A stretch of DNA of 64,000 nt from Vibrio europaeus (GCF_001695575.1 NZ_LUAX01000001.1:1860001-1924000), one strand, 5' to 3'. Shown: positions 10,287 through 19,965, numbered from the stretch's first letter. Made by a program: numbers and translations. Notes: generated by a model from the letters alone, not told the origin.

Positions 10287-12191
10287 TTAGCCCTTAGTCA
10301 AAAGCGTGTTGATTGCACCTAAGAACTGCGATGGATCTTCCATCGAACCGCGTTCAGCCAGCATCGCTTGACCTAACAGCAGTTCTACCCAGCGACCGAA
10401 CGCTTCTTGGTCTGCTTCGTCGGCCATGCGCTTAACTAGTGCATGCTCAGGGTTAATCTCAAAGATGTACTTCACTTCTGGAGCTGCCTGACCTGCTGCT
10501 TCAAGTAGCTTAGCCATTTGTGTGCCCATCTCGAAGTCATCCGTCACCACTACCGCTGGAGTGTTGGCTAGCTTGAAGGTAGTACGAACTTCTTTCACGC
10601 GCTCACCTAAGTACTCTTTGGTGCGCTCAACAACAGACTTAAACTCTTCTTCCGTCTCTTTCTGCTTTTCTTTCTCTGCTTCGTCTTCAAACTTGCTCAG
10701 ATCAAGACCCGCTTTAGTAATTGACTGAAACTGCTTACCATCAAACTCGGTCAGGTAGTTCATCAGCCACTCATCAATGCGGTCAAACATCAGAATCACT
10801 TCGATGCCTTTGGCTGCGAACTGCTCTAGGTGTGGGCTGTTCTTAGCTGCTGCGTAGCTGTCTGCAGTCAGGTAGTAAATCTTGTCTTGATCTTCTTTCA
10901 TGCGTTCAACATAAGACGCAAGACCAACAGTTTGCTCAGCAGAGTCAACTTCAGTAGACGCAAAACGAAGTAGAGCTGCGACTTTCTCTTTGTTGCTCAT
11001 GTCTTCTGCAGGGCCTTCTTTTAGCACCAGACCAAACTCTTTCCAAAACGATTGGTACTTCTCTTCATCGTTTTTAGCCATACGCTCAAGCATATTAAGC
11101 ACACGCTTAGTACAAGCATTACGTAGCGATTGGGTGACTTTGTTGTCTTGCAGAATTTCGCGCGATACGTTGAGTGGCAGATCGTTTGAATCTATTAGAC
11201 CGCGAACAAAGCGTAAGTATGAAGGCATAAACTGCTCAGCATCATCCATAATGAATACGCGCTGCACATACAGTTTAAGACCAGATTTGTGGTCGCGGTT
11301 CATCATATCCCAAGGTGCTTTCGCTGGGATGTACAGCAAGCTTGTGTAATCGTTTTTACCTTCTACGCGGTTGTGACTCCACACCAATGGATCGGCGAAA
11401 TCATGAGAAACATGCTTGTAAAACTCTTGGTACTCTTTTTCAGAGATATCAGACTTATTACGCGTCCAAAGTGCCTGAGCTTTGTTGATCTGCTCCCACT
11501 TTTTCTCGCCGGTTTCTTTGCCTTCTTCATCACGCTCAGCGGTCTGAATCGCCACAGGAATACCGATGTGATCTGAGTACTTGCTGATCACTTCACGCAA
11601 GCGCCACTCATTTAAGAACTCTTTACCTTCTTCACGCATGTGAAGAATGATGTCTGTACCGCGGCTCTCTTTAGAGATGGTTTCGATGGTGTATTCACCT
11701 TCACCCGCTGAGTGCCATTGAACACCCTCTTGAGCATCTAAGCCTGCTGCACGCGTACGAACCGTAACCGCATCAGCCACAATGAATGCTGAGTAAAAGC
11801 CAACACCAAATTGACCAATTAATTGTGAGTCTTTCGATTGGTCTTCAGACAGCTTTGAGAAGAATTCAGCCGTACCTGATTTTGCGATGGTGCCTAAATG
11901 CTCAATCACATCCTCACGACTCATACCAATACCGTTGTCAGAGATCGTCAGTGTATTCGCTGATTCGTCGAAAGAAAGCTTCACACCAAGGTCTGCATCG
12001 CCTTGATACAGTTCTGAATTTGACAAAGCTTGAAAGCGTAGTTTGTCAGAAGCGTCAGACGCATTTGAAATTAGCTCACGAAGGAAAATCTCTTTGTTTG
12101 AGTAAAGAGAGTGAATCATAAGGTGAAGTAATTGTTTTACTTCAGACTGAAAGCCACGAGTTTCTTTGTTTTGAGTTGCTGTATCGCTCAT
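10287..12191 (-). CDS. htpG: Molecular chaperone HtpG (bacterial Hsp90)
   Basis: This ATP-dependent homodimeric cytoplasmic chaperone assists late folding steps together with DnaK. It has 634 residues, the normal size. The N-terminal GHKL ATPase domain shows [20 protein letters not shown] and [11 protein letters not shown]; the middle domain contains NVSREILQ; the C-terminal dimerisation domain ends [17 protein letters not shown]. It is transcribed divergently from toxR, with a sigma-32-type promoter in the shared region. That arrangement is typical of Vibrio. Confidence 0.97.
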   Translation of the reverse strand: MSDTATQNKETRGFQSEVKQLLHLMIHSLYSNKEIFLRELISNASDASDKLRFQALSNSELYQGDADLGVKLSFDESANTLTISDNGIGMSREDVIEHLGTIAKSGTAEFFSKLSEDQSKDSQLIGQFGVGFYSAFIVADAVTVRTRAAGLDAQEGVQWHSAGEGEYTIETISKESRGTDIILHMREEGKEFLNEWRLREVISKYSDHIGIPVAIQTAERDEEGKETGEKKWEQINKAQALWTRNKSDISEKEYQEFYKHVSHDFADPLVWSHNRVEGKNDYTSLLYIPAKAPWDMMNRDHKSGLKLYVQRVFIMDDAEQFMPSYLRFVRGLIDSNDLPLNVSREILQDNKVTQSLRNACTKRVLNMLERMAKNDEEKYQSFWKEFGLVLKEGPAEDMSNKEKVAALLRFASTEVDSAEQTVGLASYVERMKEDQDKIYYLTADSYAAAKNSPHLEQFAAKGIEVILMFDRIDEWLMNYLTEFDGKQFQSITKAGLDLSKFEDEAEKEKQKETEEEFKSVVERTKEYLGERVKEVRTTFKLANTPAVVVTDDFEMGTQMAKLLEAAGQAAPEVKYIFEINPEHALVKRMADEADQEAFGRWVELLLGQAMLAERGSMEDPSQFLGAINTLLTKG

Positions 12192-12272
12192 GATAACTCC
12201 ATAAGTTCTATACTTATCAAGCCAATAGATTCATAATAATGATGTCTATTTGGCCTAAATCTGCCAATTAAC

Positions 12273-12298
12273 ATGAGGGTGACAAATGTAAATTCAAG
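12273..12298 (-). promoter_or_regulatory. Sigma-32 heat-shock promoter of htpG
   Basis: On the minus strand CTTGAA (-35) and CCCTCAT (-10) are separated by 13 bp, matching the sigma-32 pattern CTTGAA-N11-16-CCCCAT. It lies about 80 bp before the htpG start. Confidence 0.75.
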
Positions 12299-12456
12299 GT
12301 CAAGAATCATAAAAACAGTGTTTTTTTTGTTTTATTTTGACTATCCTTTGCCACGCCAAAAAATCAAAAAATATAAACTGATTTCACCGAAATTGGTTGT
12401 GTTGAGCGCTTTAACAACTTAACTGTCTGAAACCTCTAATATAGTGGCCGCAATTA

Positions 12457-13323
12457 ATGAGTAACATAGGTACTAAGTTTAATCTTGATAATAGATTTAC
12501 CTTTGACCCAAACACCAACTCTCTCGTCGACAAAGAGAATAACAACGAGCTAATTCGTTTAGGTAGCAACGAAAGCCGTATCCTGCTGTTGTTGTGTGAG
12601 AAGCCAAGCGAGATTGTCTCTCGTAACGATCTGCATGACTTTGTTTGGCGTAAACAAGGCTTCGAAGTTGATGACTCAAGCTTGACTCAAGCAATCTCTA
12701 CGCTGCGAAAGCTACTCAAAGACTCTACAAAATCACCAATGTTCGTTAAAACGGTGCCAAAACGTGGTTATCAATTGATTTGTTCTGTAGAGCGTGCAAC
12801 CACACTAATGAGTGGTGAACCCCTTGAGGAAGAAAGCTCAGAGATTGAAGCCGTTGAAGTTACCGAGCAAATCAAAGTTGAAGAGACAGTTGAAACGCCT
12901 GTCGCTCCAAAAGCAGTTAGCTCTGTCAATGAAACAGCTGAAACACAAGTTCCGGTTCGTAAGCCAAGCTCATTGCTATCTAAACTACTAATTGTAGTAG
13001 CGTTCTTGATTCCTTTATGTGTCATCTTATTCACTAACCCAGCTGAGTCTAAATTCAGACAGTTAGGAGTCTTCGATAACACGGTTGTCAAAGCGCCTAT
13101 GAATCATCCAGATCTAAGCAAGTGGTATCCGTCCATCGAGCAGTGTGTGAAGAAGTACAATGAAACACATGTAGAAGCACTGGCTCCAGTGGAAGTGATC
13201 GCAACAGGCGGTCAGAACAATCAACTTATCCTGAACTATATCCACTCTTTGGATAATTCAGGTGAAAACATCACGTTGCGTATCTTCGCAGAGCAACAAG
13301 ATCTCAGTAAAGTTTGCCAGTAG
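12457..13323 (+). CDS. toxR: Transmembrane transcriptional regulator ToxR
   Basis: Inner-membrane winged-helix activator that in Vibrio controls outer-membrane porins and virulence genes. It has 288 residues: an N-terminal wHTH (about 20-112, with SSLTQAISTLRKLL and VPKRGYQLIC), an acidic linker rich in E, V and T, one membrane span near 176-196, and a periplasmic domain of about 90 residues. The two periplasmic cysteines (about C230 and C287) can form the conserved regulatory disulfide. toxS follows 11 bp downstream. The porins at 1-809 and 24096-25244 are plausible members of its regulon, but I did not find defined ToxR boxes. Confidence 0.95.
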   Translation: MSNIGTKFNLDNRFTFDPNTNSLVDKENNNELIRLGSNESRILLLLCEKPSEIVSRNDLHDFVWRKQGFEVDDSSLTQAISTLRKLLKDSTKSPMFVKTVPKRGYQLICSVERATTLMSGEPLEEESSEIEAVEVTEQIKVEETVETPVAPKAVSSVNETAETQVPVRKPSSLLSKLLIVVAFLIPLCVILFTNPAESKFRQLGVFDNTVVKAPMNHPDLSKWYPSIEQCVKKYNETHVEALAPVEVIATGGQNNQLILNYIHSLDNSGENITLRIFAEQQDLSKVCQ

Positions 13324-13334
13324 GAAGTACACCG

Positions 13335-13850
13335 ATGAATCAAAAAATTGCAGCTAGCCTACTTGTTATCTCCGCTGTATTTAGCGCTTGGTTATACTGG
13401 GGCAGTGACCTTAAAGTTGAACAGGTTCTTACTTCAAAAGAGTGGCAGTCTAAGATGGTAACGGTTATCACCGAGCCGCTTCAAGAAGAGTCTGTTGGGT
13501 CACTTCGCAAAGTCGATGTGGTATCGAACGTTAAGTACTTACCAAACAACACTTACATCCGTGTAGCAACAGTGCGTTTGTATCCTTTCAATGCTAAGAC
13601 AGAGAGCGTGATAAACATCTCTGAGACTGGCGAGTGGGACATCAGCGATAACTACCTGTTGGTATCTCCGACAGAGTTTAAAGATGTTTCTTCTGCGCAA
13701 AGTAAAGACTTCACTGCAGAGCAGTTAGACTTGATTACTCAGATCTTTAAGATGGATGCTCAGCAAAGCCGTCGTATCGATATTGTTAACGAAAAGACAC
13801 TGCTACTGACGAGCCTAAGTCACGGCTCTACCGTTCTATTTTCTAACTAA
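13335..13850 (+). CDS. toxS: ToxR-stabilising periplasmic protein ToxS
   Basis: This is a 171-residue single-span protein with an N-terminal membrane anchor (IAASLLVISAVFSAWLYWG) and a periplasmic domain. It binds the periplasmic domain of ToxR, protects it from proteolysis and assists bile sensing. I chose ATG 13335 because AGGAAG lies 7 bases upstream; an in-frame GTG-type extension overlapping toxR is less likely. It forms a two-gene operon with toxR and ends at a strong terminator. Confidence 0.92.
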   Translation: MNQKIAASLLVISAVFSAWLYWGSDLKVEQVLTSKEWQSKMVTVITEPLQEESVGSLRKVDVVSNVKYLPNNTYIRVATVRLYPFNAKTESVINISETGEWDISDNYLLVSPTEFKDVSSAQSKDFTAEQLDLITQIFKMDAQQSRRIDIVNEKTLLLTSLSHGSTVLFSN

Positions 13851-13857
13851 ATTCAAT

Positions 13858-13886
13858 AAAGGGGCATGATGCCCCTTTTCTTTTTT
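13858..13886 (+). terminator. toxRS intrinsic terminator overlapping start of next gene
   Basis: AAAGGGGCATGATGCCCCTTT is a perfect hairpin followed by TCTTTTTT, 7 bp after toxS. The hairpin contains the candidate ATG codons of the next gene, and its left arm AAAGGGG is also the only Shine-Dalgarno-like sequence for that gene. Confidence 0.85.
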
Positions 13887-14645
13887 CATATGGATTGGAT
13901 AAACACCTTCAGCCTCTTATTGGGCTCACTTACAGCGAATACGCTCGCCTCACTCTCTGGTGGTGGCGCAGGGTTACTGCAATTCCCACTGCTCATTTTC
14001 TTTGGCCTGCCTTTCTCTATCGCTTTGGCCACCCACAAGATCGCCAGTGTCGCCCTTGGTCTCGGGGCTGCCTACACCCACATCAAACAGAAAAACTTCA
14101 GCTACCAAGTTGCTTTGTATCTTATTAGTGTGGGAAGCATTGGGGTCATTATTGGCGCTAACATTGTCTTACTGATTCCCGGAGATCTTGCCGAGAAAAT
14201 GCTGGGTGGAATGATATTGTGCCTTGGTATCTATTCACGTTTTAAAAAGCAGCTTGGACAACAAGAACTGCCACTAAATCGCGACACTAAAGGTTGGATA
14301 ATTGGTGGATTAGGTTTAATGCTTATCGGGGTGGTTAACGGTTCACTGACGGCAGGATCGGGCTTATTGGTCACGCTATTTCTGGTACGCTGGTTCGGTT
14401 ACAGCTATAAGCAGGCTGTCGCGCTCACCATGTTATGTGTCGGTCTGTTCTGGAATGGCATTGGCGGCATTGCGATAGTTCAAGCAGGCGCTCCGGTTTA
14501 TTGGCCTTGGTTACCGGCTCTGCTGCTAGGCTCATTCATCGGCGGCAGCTTAGGCGCTTACTTAACCACTCGTTACAGCAATCAATTAATCAAGATATGT
14601 TTTGAAATACTGACTTTCGCCGTTGGTATCAAGCTTTTGTTTTAA
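13869..14645 (+). CDS. TSUP-family (TauE/SafE) membrane permease
   Basis: This is a polytopic inner-membrane protein of about 258 residues with 7-8 hydrophobic spans and the TSUP features SGGGAGLLQFPLL and GSLTAGSGLLVTLFLVRWFGYS, arranged as two homologous halves. TSUP proteins export or import sulfite, sulfoacetate and other small sulfur or organic anions; the substrate here is unknown. The start is ambiguous. ATG 13869 has AAAGGGG 4 bases upstream but lies inside the toxRS terminator hairpin, while ATG 13890 (MDWINTF) fits the family better but has no ribosome site. The next gene follows after 10 bp. Confidence 0.8.
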   Translation: MPLFFFHMDWINTFSLLLGSLTANTLASLSGGGAGLLQFPLLIFFGLPFSIALATHKIASVALGLGAAYTHIKQKNFSYQVALYLISVGSIGVIIGANIVLLIPGDLAEKMLGGMILCLGIYSRFKKQLGQQELPLNRDTKGWIIGGLGLMLIGVVNGSLTAGSGLLVTLFLVRWFGYSYKQAVALTMLCVGLFWNGIGGIAIVQAGAPVYWPWLPALLLGSFIGGSLGAYLTTRYSNQLIKICFEILTFAVGIKLLF

Positions 14646-14655
14646 AGGAATTTTT

Positions 14656-14934
14656 ATGGATAAAGCCATCATAGATATTTACTACTGCCGCCAATGTAAT
14701 TGGATGCTACGTTCTACCTGGCTATCTCAAGAGCTGCTGCATACTTTTAGTGAAGAGATAAAGACTGTTTCTCTCCACCCTGACACGGGTGGTCGCTTTG
14801 AGATTCATTGTAATGGTCAGCTTATATGGGAGCGCAAACGCGACGGTGGATTCCCAGAAGCGAAAGTACTGAAGCAAAAAGTGCGCGATATCATCGACCC
14901 ACAGCGAGACTTAGGCCATTCAGACAGCAAATAG
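14656..14934 (+). CDS. SelT/SelW/SelH (Rdx) family protein
   Basis: This 92-residue cytoplasmic protein has a thioredoxin-like fold. The redox motif CRQC is near residues 10-13 (YYCRQCNWM), followed by GGRFEI and GGFPEAKVLKQKVRD, the Rdx family signatures. Bacterial members carry Cys where animal homologues use selenocysteine. ATG 14656 is preceded by AAAGGA. It is probably co-transcribed with the TSUP gene and ends at a bidirectional terminator. The precise redox partner is unknown. Confidence 0.85.
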   Translation: MDKAIIDIYYCRQCNWMLRSTWLSQELLHTFSEEIKTVSLHPDTGGRFEIHCNGQLIWERKRDGGFPEAKVLKQKVRDIIDPQRDLGHSDSK

Positions 14935-14935
14935 A

Positions 14936-14966
14936 AAAATAGGCAGTCAATCACTGCCTATTTTTG
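14936..14966. terminator. Bidirectional intrinsic terminator
   Basis: AAAAATAGGCAGT/ACTGCCTATTTTT forms a near-perfect hairpin with T-tracts on both sides, between the convergent Rdx and yfcE genes. Confidence 0.9.
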
Positions 14967-14978
14967 TCTGATGAGCTT

Positions 14979-15527
14979 CTAACTAATCGCCGTCGAGGCT
15001 AGTACTTCACCAGAGAAGGTCACGACTTTGAGCTCATTCCCTTCAAGTAAGCCATAGCTCGGCGCATGCCCATTGCGCGGAAAGGTGATTGACCCAGGGT
15101 TAAATATAAACTGCTCACCCTCTCGCTGAGCGACGGGAATATGGGTATGACCATGAGCCAACACATCTCCCTGCTTTAACGCTGGGCGCTTACTGGAATT
15201 GTAGAGATGACCATGAGTTAAAAACAGTCGCTGTCCGGACTCTAATAACACCCAAGCGTAATCCATCATCATTGGGAACGAGAGCAGCATCTGATCAACT
15301 TCACTGTCACAATTACCACGCACCGCAATGATTTGGTCAGCATATTGATTGAGCAGCTCACTCACCGCTGGCGGATTGTAACCTTCAGGGACAGGATTAC
15401 GTGGGCCATGGTTTAATATGTCACCAAGTATTACTAGCGTCTCAGCACCAGATTTTTCATATTCAGCAAGAACTTGCTGGGTTGCAGGCAAGCTGCCATG
15501 CAAGTCAGAGGCAAAAAAGAGTTTCAC
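14979..15527 (-). CDS. yfcE: Phosphodiesterase YfcE
   Basis: This 182-residue calcineurin-like metallophosphodiesterase shows the five metal motifs: ASDLHGS, GDILNHGPR, GNCDSE, THGH and GHTHIP. The E. coli homologue hydrolyses artificial phosphodiesters with Mn(II); its natural substrate is not established. It is transcribed leftward after the CBS-protein gene with a gap of about 50 bp, so it may be the tail of the DUF1538 operon or have its own promoter. Confidence 0.92.
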   Translation of the reverse strand: MKLFFASDLHGSLPATQQVLAEYEKSGAETLVILGDILNHGPRNPVPEGYNPPAVSELLNQYADQIIAVRGNCDSEVDQMLLSFPMMMDYAWVLLESGQRLFLTHGHLYNSSKRPALKQGDVLAHGHTHIPVAQREGEQFIFNPGSITFPRNGHAPSYGLLEGNELKVVTFSGEVLASTAIS

Positions 15528-15576
15528 GACATCATCTCCTCAAATTAATGAGGAGATTCTACGCACTCTCCGGCTA

Positions 15577-15981
15577 TTAGTCATCATGTACCATGCCGTT
15601 AATGACGATGTTGTTGTAACTGACCATTCCGATGATTTTACCTGCTTCAATCACTGGCGCTCGGCTAATACCAAAGCGCTCGAATAAGCGGGCGCAGTAT
15701 TTCACATTCATATCTGGATCGACCGACAACGCGGGTTTAGTCATAATCTCATAGATGTTAGTGCGGTCTGGCGAACGATTTTGTGCGAGCACTTTTTTAG
15801 CGATGTCATTCATCAATACCAAACCATACTCGTCATCTTCATTGCGCTTATTAACCACCAGCGCTTTTACTTCATGGCTACGAGCTAACTGAATACCTTC
15901 TTTTACCGTTGTTAAGCCATCAATGACGACATAGTTGTTGGTCATTACATCCCGAACTCGAACCTTTTTGTGTGTGCTCAT
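15577..15981 (-). CDS. CBS-domain protein (regulatory subunit of DUF1538 operon)
   Basis: This 134-residue protein is almost entirely a tandem pair of CBS domains (VRDVMTNNYVVIDG... and YEIMTKPALSVDPDMNVKYCARLFERFGISRAPVIE). Paired CBS domains bind adenine nucleotides or S-adenosyl compounds and gate partner proteins. Its ATG overlaps the stop of the PII-like gene (ATGA), giving tight translational coupling. The most economical reading is an energy-state sensor for the transporter encoded upstream. That role is inferred from the operon. Confidence 0.85.
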   Translation of the reverse strand: MSTHKKVRVRDVMTNNYVVIDGLTTVKEGIQLARSHEVKALVVNKRNEDDEYGLVLMNDIAKKVLAQNRSPDRTNIYEIMTKPALSVDPDMNVKYCARLFERFGISRAPVIEAGKIIGMVSYNNIVINGMVHDD

Positions 15982-16328
15982 AACTCATCCTCTACCACTT
16001 TGGTTAACTTCTCGACTTGATGCGCGACTCCAACGGCATCTTCAATATCAATCTGAACCGCAATCCCTTGGCCTGACTCTTGGTCAAACTCTCCGACTTC
16101 ACCAATCGTCTCTAAAATGTGTCGGGATAAATGTTCTTCTACAACAAACAACAAAACGTCTTTTTGTACATCTAGGGTGAGACCAAAAAAGGTTTTCTTT
16201 TGATTAAGCCCCTCCCCTCTTGCGTTATTGATCACTGTAGCCCCTGTCGCCCCAGCTTCACGAGCAGCATCAAGCACCACGTCTGTTTTACTATCTTCAA
16301 CGAAAGCCAATAACAATTTAAAGCGCAT
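15978..16328 (-). CDS. PII-like signalling protein of DUF1538 operon
   Basis: This 116-residue protein has the ferredoxin-like PII fold pattern ([38 protein letters not shown], then a short T-loop and VLLFVVEEHLSRHILETI). It lacks the uridylylated T-loop tyrosine of GlnB/GlnK. ATG 16328 is chosen because GGGAGG lies 9 bases upstream; an ATG three codons earlier abuts it. The gene overlaps the end of the second DUF1538 gene. PII-like proteins usually bind nucleotides and regulate a membrane partner, here probably the DUF1538 pair. Confidence 0.82.
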   Translation of the reverse strand: MRFKLLLAFVEDSKTDVVLDAAREAGATGATVINNARGEGLNQKKTFFGLTLDVQKDVLLFVVEEHLSRHILETIGEVGEFDQESGQGIAVQIDIEDAVGVAHQVEKLTKVVEDEL

Positions 16329-17112
16329 TATTTTCATCCTCCCGCTCAGCTCCCTTGTTTAATCGCTGAGTGATTTGTGCATACCCCATGACAGAAATTA
16401 TGGGAAATAAACTAGCGAATGCTATCAGTCCAAAGCCGTCTATCATTGGATTGCGCCCCGGAACCGTCGAGGCCAACCCTAAACCTAACGCCGCGACTAA
16501 CGGAACCGTGACCGTAGAAGTCGTCACCCCGCCAGAGTCGTAAGCAAGTGGGATAATAAGCTTTGGTGCATAAAAGGTTTGTATTACTACTACGATGTAA
16601 CCGACGATAATGTAGTAATGAATGGGATCGCCAACAACAATTCGGTAGCTACCTAAAGAAATCCCCACGGCAACGCCAATCGCCACCGCAATCCTTAATC
16701 CATTGACACTGATACTCCCACCAGAAACTTGATTGGCTTTAATCGCGACAGCTATCAAGGAGGGCTCTGCTATCGTGGTACTAAAGCCGATGAAGAAAGC
16801 AAACAGGTAAACCCAGTAGTAGTCCACCCATTCGAACACGGTTCCAGCAGAAAGCTTAAACTGCTGAATAAAGCTTGGAGCGGTAAGCTGCTGTGCCATG
16901 GCCTCGCCAAGAGGAAACAGTGCTAAATCAAGGCCAAGCAAAAACAGTGATAGACCAAGAATGACGTAAAAAAAGCCAAGAATGACTTTTGGCAAATTAG
17001 TCACTGGTCGCCTGAGAACGGCAAACTGAAAACCAAAAATGATGGTAGCGATCGGCAATACATCGGTAATAGTGCCAATAAAGGTATCTAAGAAATGAGT
17101 CCAACCGATCAT
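16318..17112 (-). CDS. DUF1538 integral membrane protein, second subunit
   Basis: This is a 264-residue polytopic membrane protein with about six to seven spans. It carries the family signature [20 protein letters not shown], then [19 protein letters not shown], which also occurs in the upstream subunit. Two-gene DUF1538 systems have been reported as a two-component Na+(Li+,K+)/H+ antiporter (UmpAB) in Halomonas; I recall this from literature, and transfer of the function is inference. Its ATG overlaps the preceding stop (ATGA). It carries the PII-like and CBS genes directly downstream. Confidence 0.85.
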   Translation of the reverse strand: MIGWTHFLDTFIGTITDVLPIATIIFGFQFAVLRRPVTNLPKVILGFFYVILGLSLFLLGLDLALFPLGEAMAQQLTAPSFIQQFKLSAGTVFEWVDYYWVYLFAFFIGFSTTIAEPSLIAVAIKANQVSGGSISVNGLRIAVAIGVAVGISLGSYRIVVGDPIHYYIIVGYIVVVIQTFYAPKLIIPLAYDSGGVTTSTVTVPLVAALGLGLASTVPGRNPMIDGFGLIAFASLFPIISVMGYAQITQRLNKGAEREDENNAL

Positions 17113-17843
17113 GCCACCACCATTCCGTAGACCATCACAAACATCATGGGTAATAGTGAGGCAAACGCGATCAACCCAAATCCATCGATCATCGGATTGC
17201 GCCCTTTAATTGCCGAAGCAAGACCGACACCAAGCGCTGTCACCAGAGGCACAGTAATAGTTGAGGTCGTTACGCCACCTGAATCATAAGCGACACCAAT
17301 AATGCTCTGTGGCGCAAACATAGTAAGAACCACAACACCGATATAGCCGCCAATGATCATATACTGGATAGGCCATCCTTTAAGAATACGCAACACGCCG
17401 AGTAAAATCGCAATCCCGACAGACAGTGCGACGGTGTAGCGTAGTCCGTTGGCATACTCCTCCATAGACTCCTCGCTGTGTAGAATCATCCCTCCTTCTG
17501 CGGCCACTTCTGCCGCTTCATCGGCAACAGCCGTTAACGCGGGCTCGGCAACGGTGGTACCAAAGCCTAAACAAAATGCAAATATGAGCAGCCAAAACAC
17601 GCTTCCCTTACGAGCAAAAGCTTGGGCCATGGTTTCACCTATAGGGAATAAACCCATCTCTAGACCAAAGATAAAAAACGTTAAGCCAAAGACAACTAAT
17701 ACAAGACCAAACAAAATAGACAATAAATTGGGGAGAGGCTCTTGCAATACAACAAGCTGAAAAAAAGCGATGACAACAATAATGGGTAATAGATCCCGTA
17801 AGCTTCCTAATAGCGCTTTAAACAACGCCGTCGCTGCTTCCAC
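17109..17843 (-). CDS. DUF1538 integral membrane protein, first subunit
   Basis: This is a 244-residue membrane protein with the same DUF1538 signature ([39 protein letters not shown]) and a soluble acidic insert ([28 protein letters not shown]) that the second subunit lacks. I set the start at GTG 17843 because a perfect AAGGAGG lies 4 bases upstream. It is the first gene of a four-cistron operon with overlapping or abutting junctions. It probably forms a heteromeric channel or antiporter with its paralogue. Confidence 0.85.
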   Translation of the reverse strand: MEAATALFKALLGSLRDLLPIIVVIAFFQLVVLQEPLPNLLSILFGLVLVVFGLTFFIFGLEMGLFPIGETMAQAFARKGSVFWLLIFAFCLGFGTTVAEPALTAVADEAAEVAAEGGMILHSEESMEEYANGLRYTVALSVGIAILLGVLRILKGWPIQYMIIGGYIGVVVLTMFAPQSIIGVAYDSGGVTTSTITVPLVTALGVGLASAIKGRNPMIDGFGLIAFASLLPMMFVMVYGMVVA

Positions 17844-18072
17844 TGAACCTCCTTGCAAGTCAGTTAATCGCTAATCTTTTCTCTAGCATGGCAAACAATT
17901 TCACTTTCTTATGTGATACCCGCAACGTCGATAAGGATAAACGTAACAAAATGTGAATTTTGTGATATTGCCACGAGTGATCACATTTGCTGCTAAGTAA
18001 CTATAATTAGTAACAATAGTTCACTATGGTTAAAATTGGACTTGTCTGCTCTGCACAATAAGAGGATTAGGA

Positions 18073-18987
18073 ATGAAGGTATTGCTCACTGGGGGAACCG
18101 GCTTTATTGGTCGAGAATTGCTAAAGCATTTGACGACTCATGAAGTAGTCTTGCTTACTCGTGAGCCAAGACATGCCAAAATGCTCCTTAGCCATACAGA
18201 TATGGGCAACGTCACTTACATTTCTTCACTGGATGATTTTCATCACCTCAACGATTTTGATGCCGTCATCAACCTCGCAGGAGAGCCGATAGCGAATAAG
18301 CGTTGGACCAAAAAGCAGAAAAAAAACATCTGCGACAGTCGCTGGAAACTGACTGAAACCTTAGTTGAGCTTATTCATGCCAGTACTACCCCACCTGAAG
18401 TTTTTATCAGTGGTTCTGCGGTAGGCTACTACGGCGATCAACAAGAGCACCCTTTTGACGAAAGCCTGCATGTAAATTGCCAGGGCTTTCCACACCACGT
18501 GTGCAGTAAGTGGGAACAGATTGCGAATCGTGCCCGTTCTGAGATGACACGTGTCTGTATTTTACGTACTGGCGTGGTGCTCGCTCCACAAGGGGGAGCA
18601 CTATTAAAAATGCTCCCTCCATACCGTTTAGGGCTAGGCGGACCACTGGGCCATGGTCGCCAATATATGCCGTGGATCCATATGTTAGATATGGTCCGTG
18701 GCATTATCTATTTGCTCGAAACACCCCATGCTCACGGAGAGTTTAATCTCTGTGCGCCGCACCCCGTGTCGAATAAGCAGTTCAGCCAAACATTGGCTAA
18801 AACACTCAAGCGTCCACACCTTCTTTTTACGCCTAAATGGGTAATGTCAGTGGCGATGGGAGAAAGCTCAGTACTACTATTTGATAGTATTAGAGCCAAA
18901 CCCAAGAAGTTAACTGAACTCGGATTCCGCTTCAGTTACTCACGCCTTGAGCCTGCACTAAAAAACTTGTTACAACACCACGAATAA
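18073..18987 (+). CDS. TIGR01777 family NAD(P)-binding epimerase-like protein (YfcH type)
   Basis: This is a 304-residue extended SDR protein. It has the Rossmann motif LLTGGTGFIGREL at the N terminus, a VINLAGEPIANKRWT segment diagnostic of the TIGR01777/YfcH family, SGSAVGYYG and the C-terminal DUF1731-like tail (PKKLTELGFRFSY). Family members resemble nucleotide-sugar epimerases and the division protein SulA-related YfcH, but their substrate is not established. An SDR gene follows 46 bp downstream. Confidence 0.88.
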   Translation: MKVLLTGGTGFIGRELLKHLTTHEVVLLTREPRHAKMLLSHTDMGNVTYISSLDDFHHLNDFDAVINLAGEPIANKRWTKKQKKNICDSRWKLTETLVELIHASTTPPEVFISGSAVGYYGDQQEHPFDESLHVNCQGFPHHVCSKWEQIANRARSEMTRVCILRTGVVLAPQGGALLKMLPPYRLGLGGPLGHGRQYMPWIHMLDMVRGIIYLLETPHAHGEFNLCAPHPVSNKQFSQTLAKTLKRPHLLFTPKWVMSVAMGESSVLLFDSIRAKPKKLTELGFRFSYSRLEPALKNLLQHHE

Positions 18988-19033
18988 TCCAGTAACCTAA
19001 CTTCAGTTGAAAGAATCAATGGGTTAGATCGCG

Positions 19034-19861
19034 ATGGATAAATCGATATTAATTACGGGCTGTTCAAGCGGAATTGGCTATGTCTGTGCCCACGCTCTTC
19101 ATAAGCGAGGCTATCAAGTCATTGCATCTTGTCGCCAACAACAAGATGTTGAAAGACTGCAAGCAGAAGGACTCTCCTGCATCCAGATTGATCTCTCAGA
19201 CAGCCAGAGCATTACCAAAGGGGTAGAGCAAACATTAGCACTCACCAATGGCAAGCTTGATGCTCTATTTAATAATGGGGCTTATGGCCAACCTGGAGCG
19301 TTAGAAGATCTGCCCACTGATGGTTTAAGAGAACAGTTCGAAACCAACTTCTTTGGTTGGCATCAATTGGTATGTGAACTCCTTCCAACCATGCGCAAAC
19401 AGGGTTATGGTCGAATCGTACAAAACAGCTCTGTCCTTGGTTTTGCAGCAATGAAATATCGCGGCGCATACAATGCTTCTAAATTTGCCATTGAAGGTTG
19501 GAGTGACACGTTGAGGCTCGAACTCATGGATACCGATATCCACATAAGCCTGATAGAGCCAGGGCCAATTGAAACCGAGTTTCGTTCTAATGCCCTTATC
19601 GCCTTTAAGAAATGGATCACAGTTGAAGGCAGCGCCCATGAAAAGCAATACCGTCAGCAAATGGAAAGGCTGAACAACGATACCTCAAGCAATGCGTTTG
19701 TTTTGCCGGCAGAATCATGCATAGATCCCCTTGTTCATGCGCTAGAAGCGAAAAGGCCTAAGATTCGTTACCGTATTACTACGCCGACTAAGGTGTTTGC
19801 TGTCTTAAAACGCCTACTGCCAACCCGGACACTAGACAAAATATTGCGACAAGCTGCATGA
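19034..19861 (+). CDS. Short-chain dehydrogenase/reductase
   Basis: This is a 275-residue classical SDR. It shows the cofactor motif TGCSSGIG near the N terminus, NNGAYGQ in place of NNAG, a catalytic Ser in QNSSVLG and the YNASK catalytic pair, with the downstream IEPGPIETEF loop. It would oxidise or reduce a small carbonyl or alcohol with NAD(P); the substrate is unknown. It may be co-transcribed with the YfcH-type gene upstream. Confidence 0.88.
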   Translation: MDKSILITGCSSGIGYVCAHALHKRGYQVIASCRQQQDVERLQAEGLSCIQIDLSDSQSITKGVEQTLALTNGKLDALFNNGAYGQPGALEDLPTDGLREQFETNFFGWHQLVCELLPTMRKQGYGRIVQNSSVLGFAAMKYRGAYNASKFAIEGWSDTLRLELMDTDIHISLIEPGPIETEFRSNALIAFKKWITVEGSAHEKQYRQQMERLNNDTSSNAFVLPAESCIDPLVHALEAKRPKIRYRITTPTKVFAVLKRLLPTRTLDKILRQAA

Positions 19862-19965
19862 TATTTTCTGCAAGTTTGTAATTATTCCGTAACAATAAGA
19901 CGTTAGATTAACAATTAGGGCAAGCCCTAGTTATAAAATTCAAGCGCTACATTCGGTATAATAAT

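Noticed and set aside
10990..11576. Plus-strand ORFs inside htpG
   Set aside because: Antisense shadows of a strongly conserved coding gene.
17880..18072. CRP-like half sites upstream of the YfcH-type gene (TGATCACATTT)
   Set aside because: Only one good half-site with no correctly spaced partner; insufficient to call an operator.
18407..18704. Minus-strand ORFs inside the YfcH-type gene
   Set aside because: Antisense to an intact family member with no start signals.
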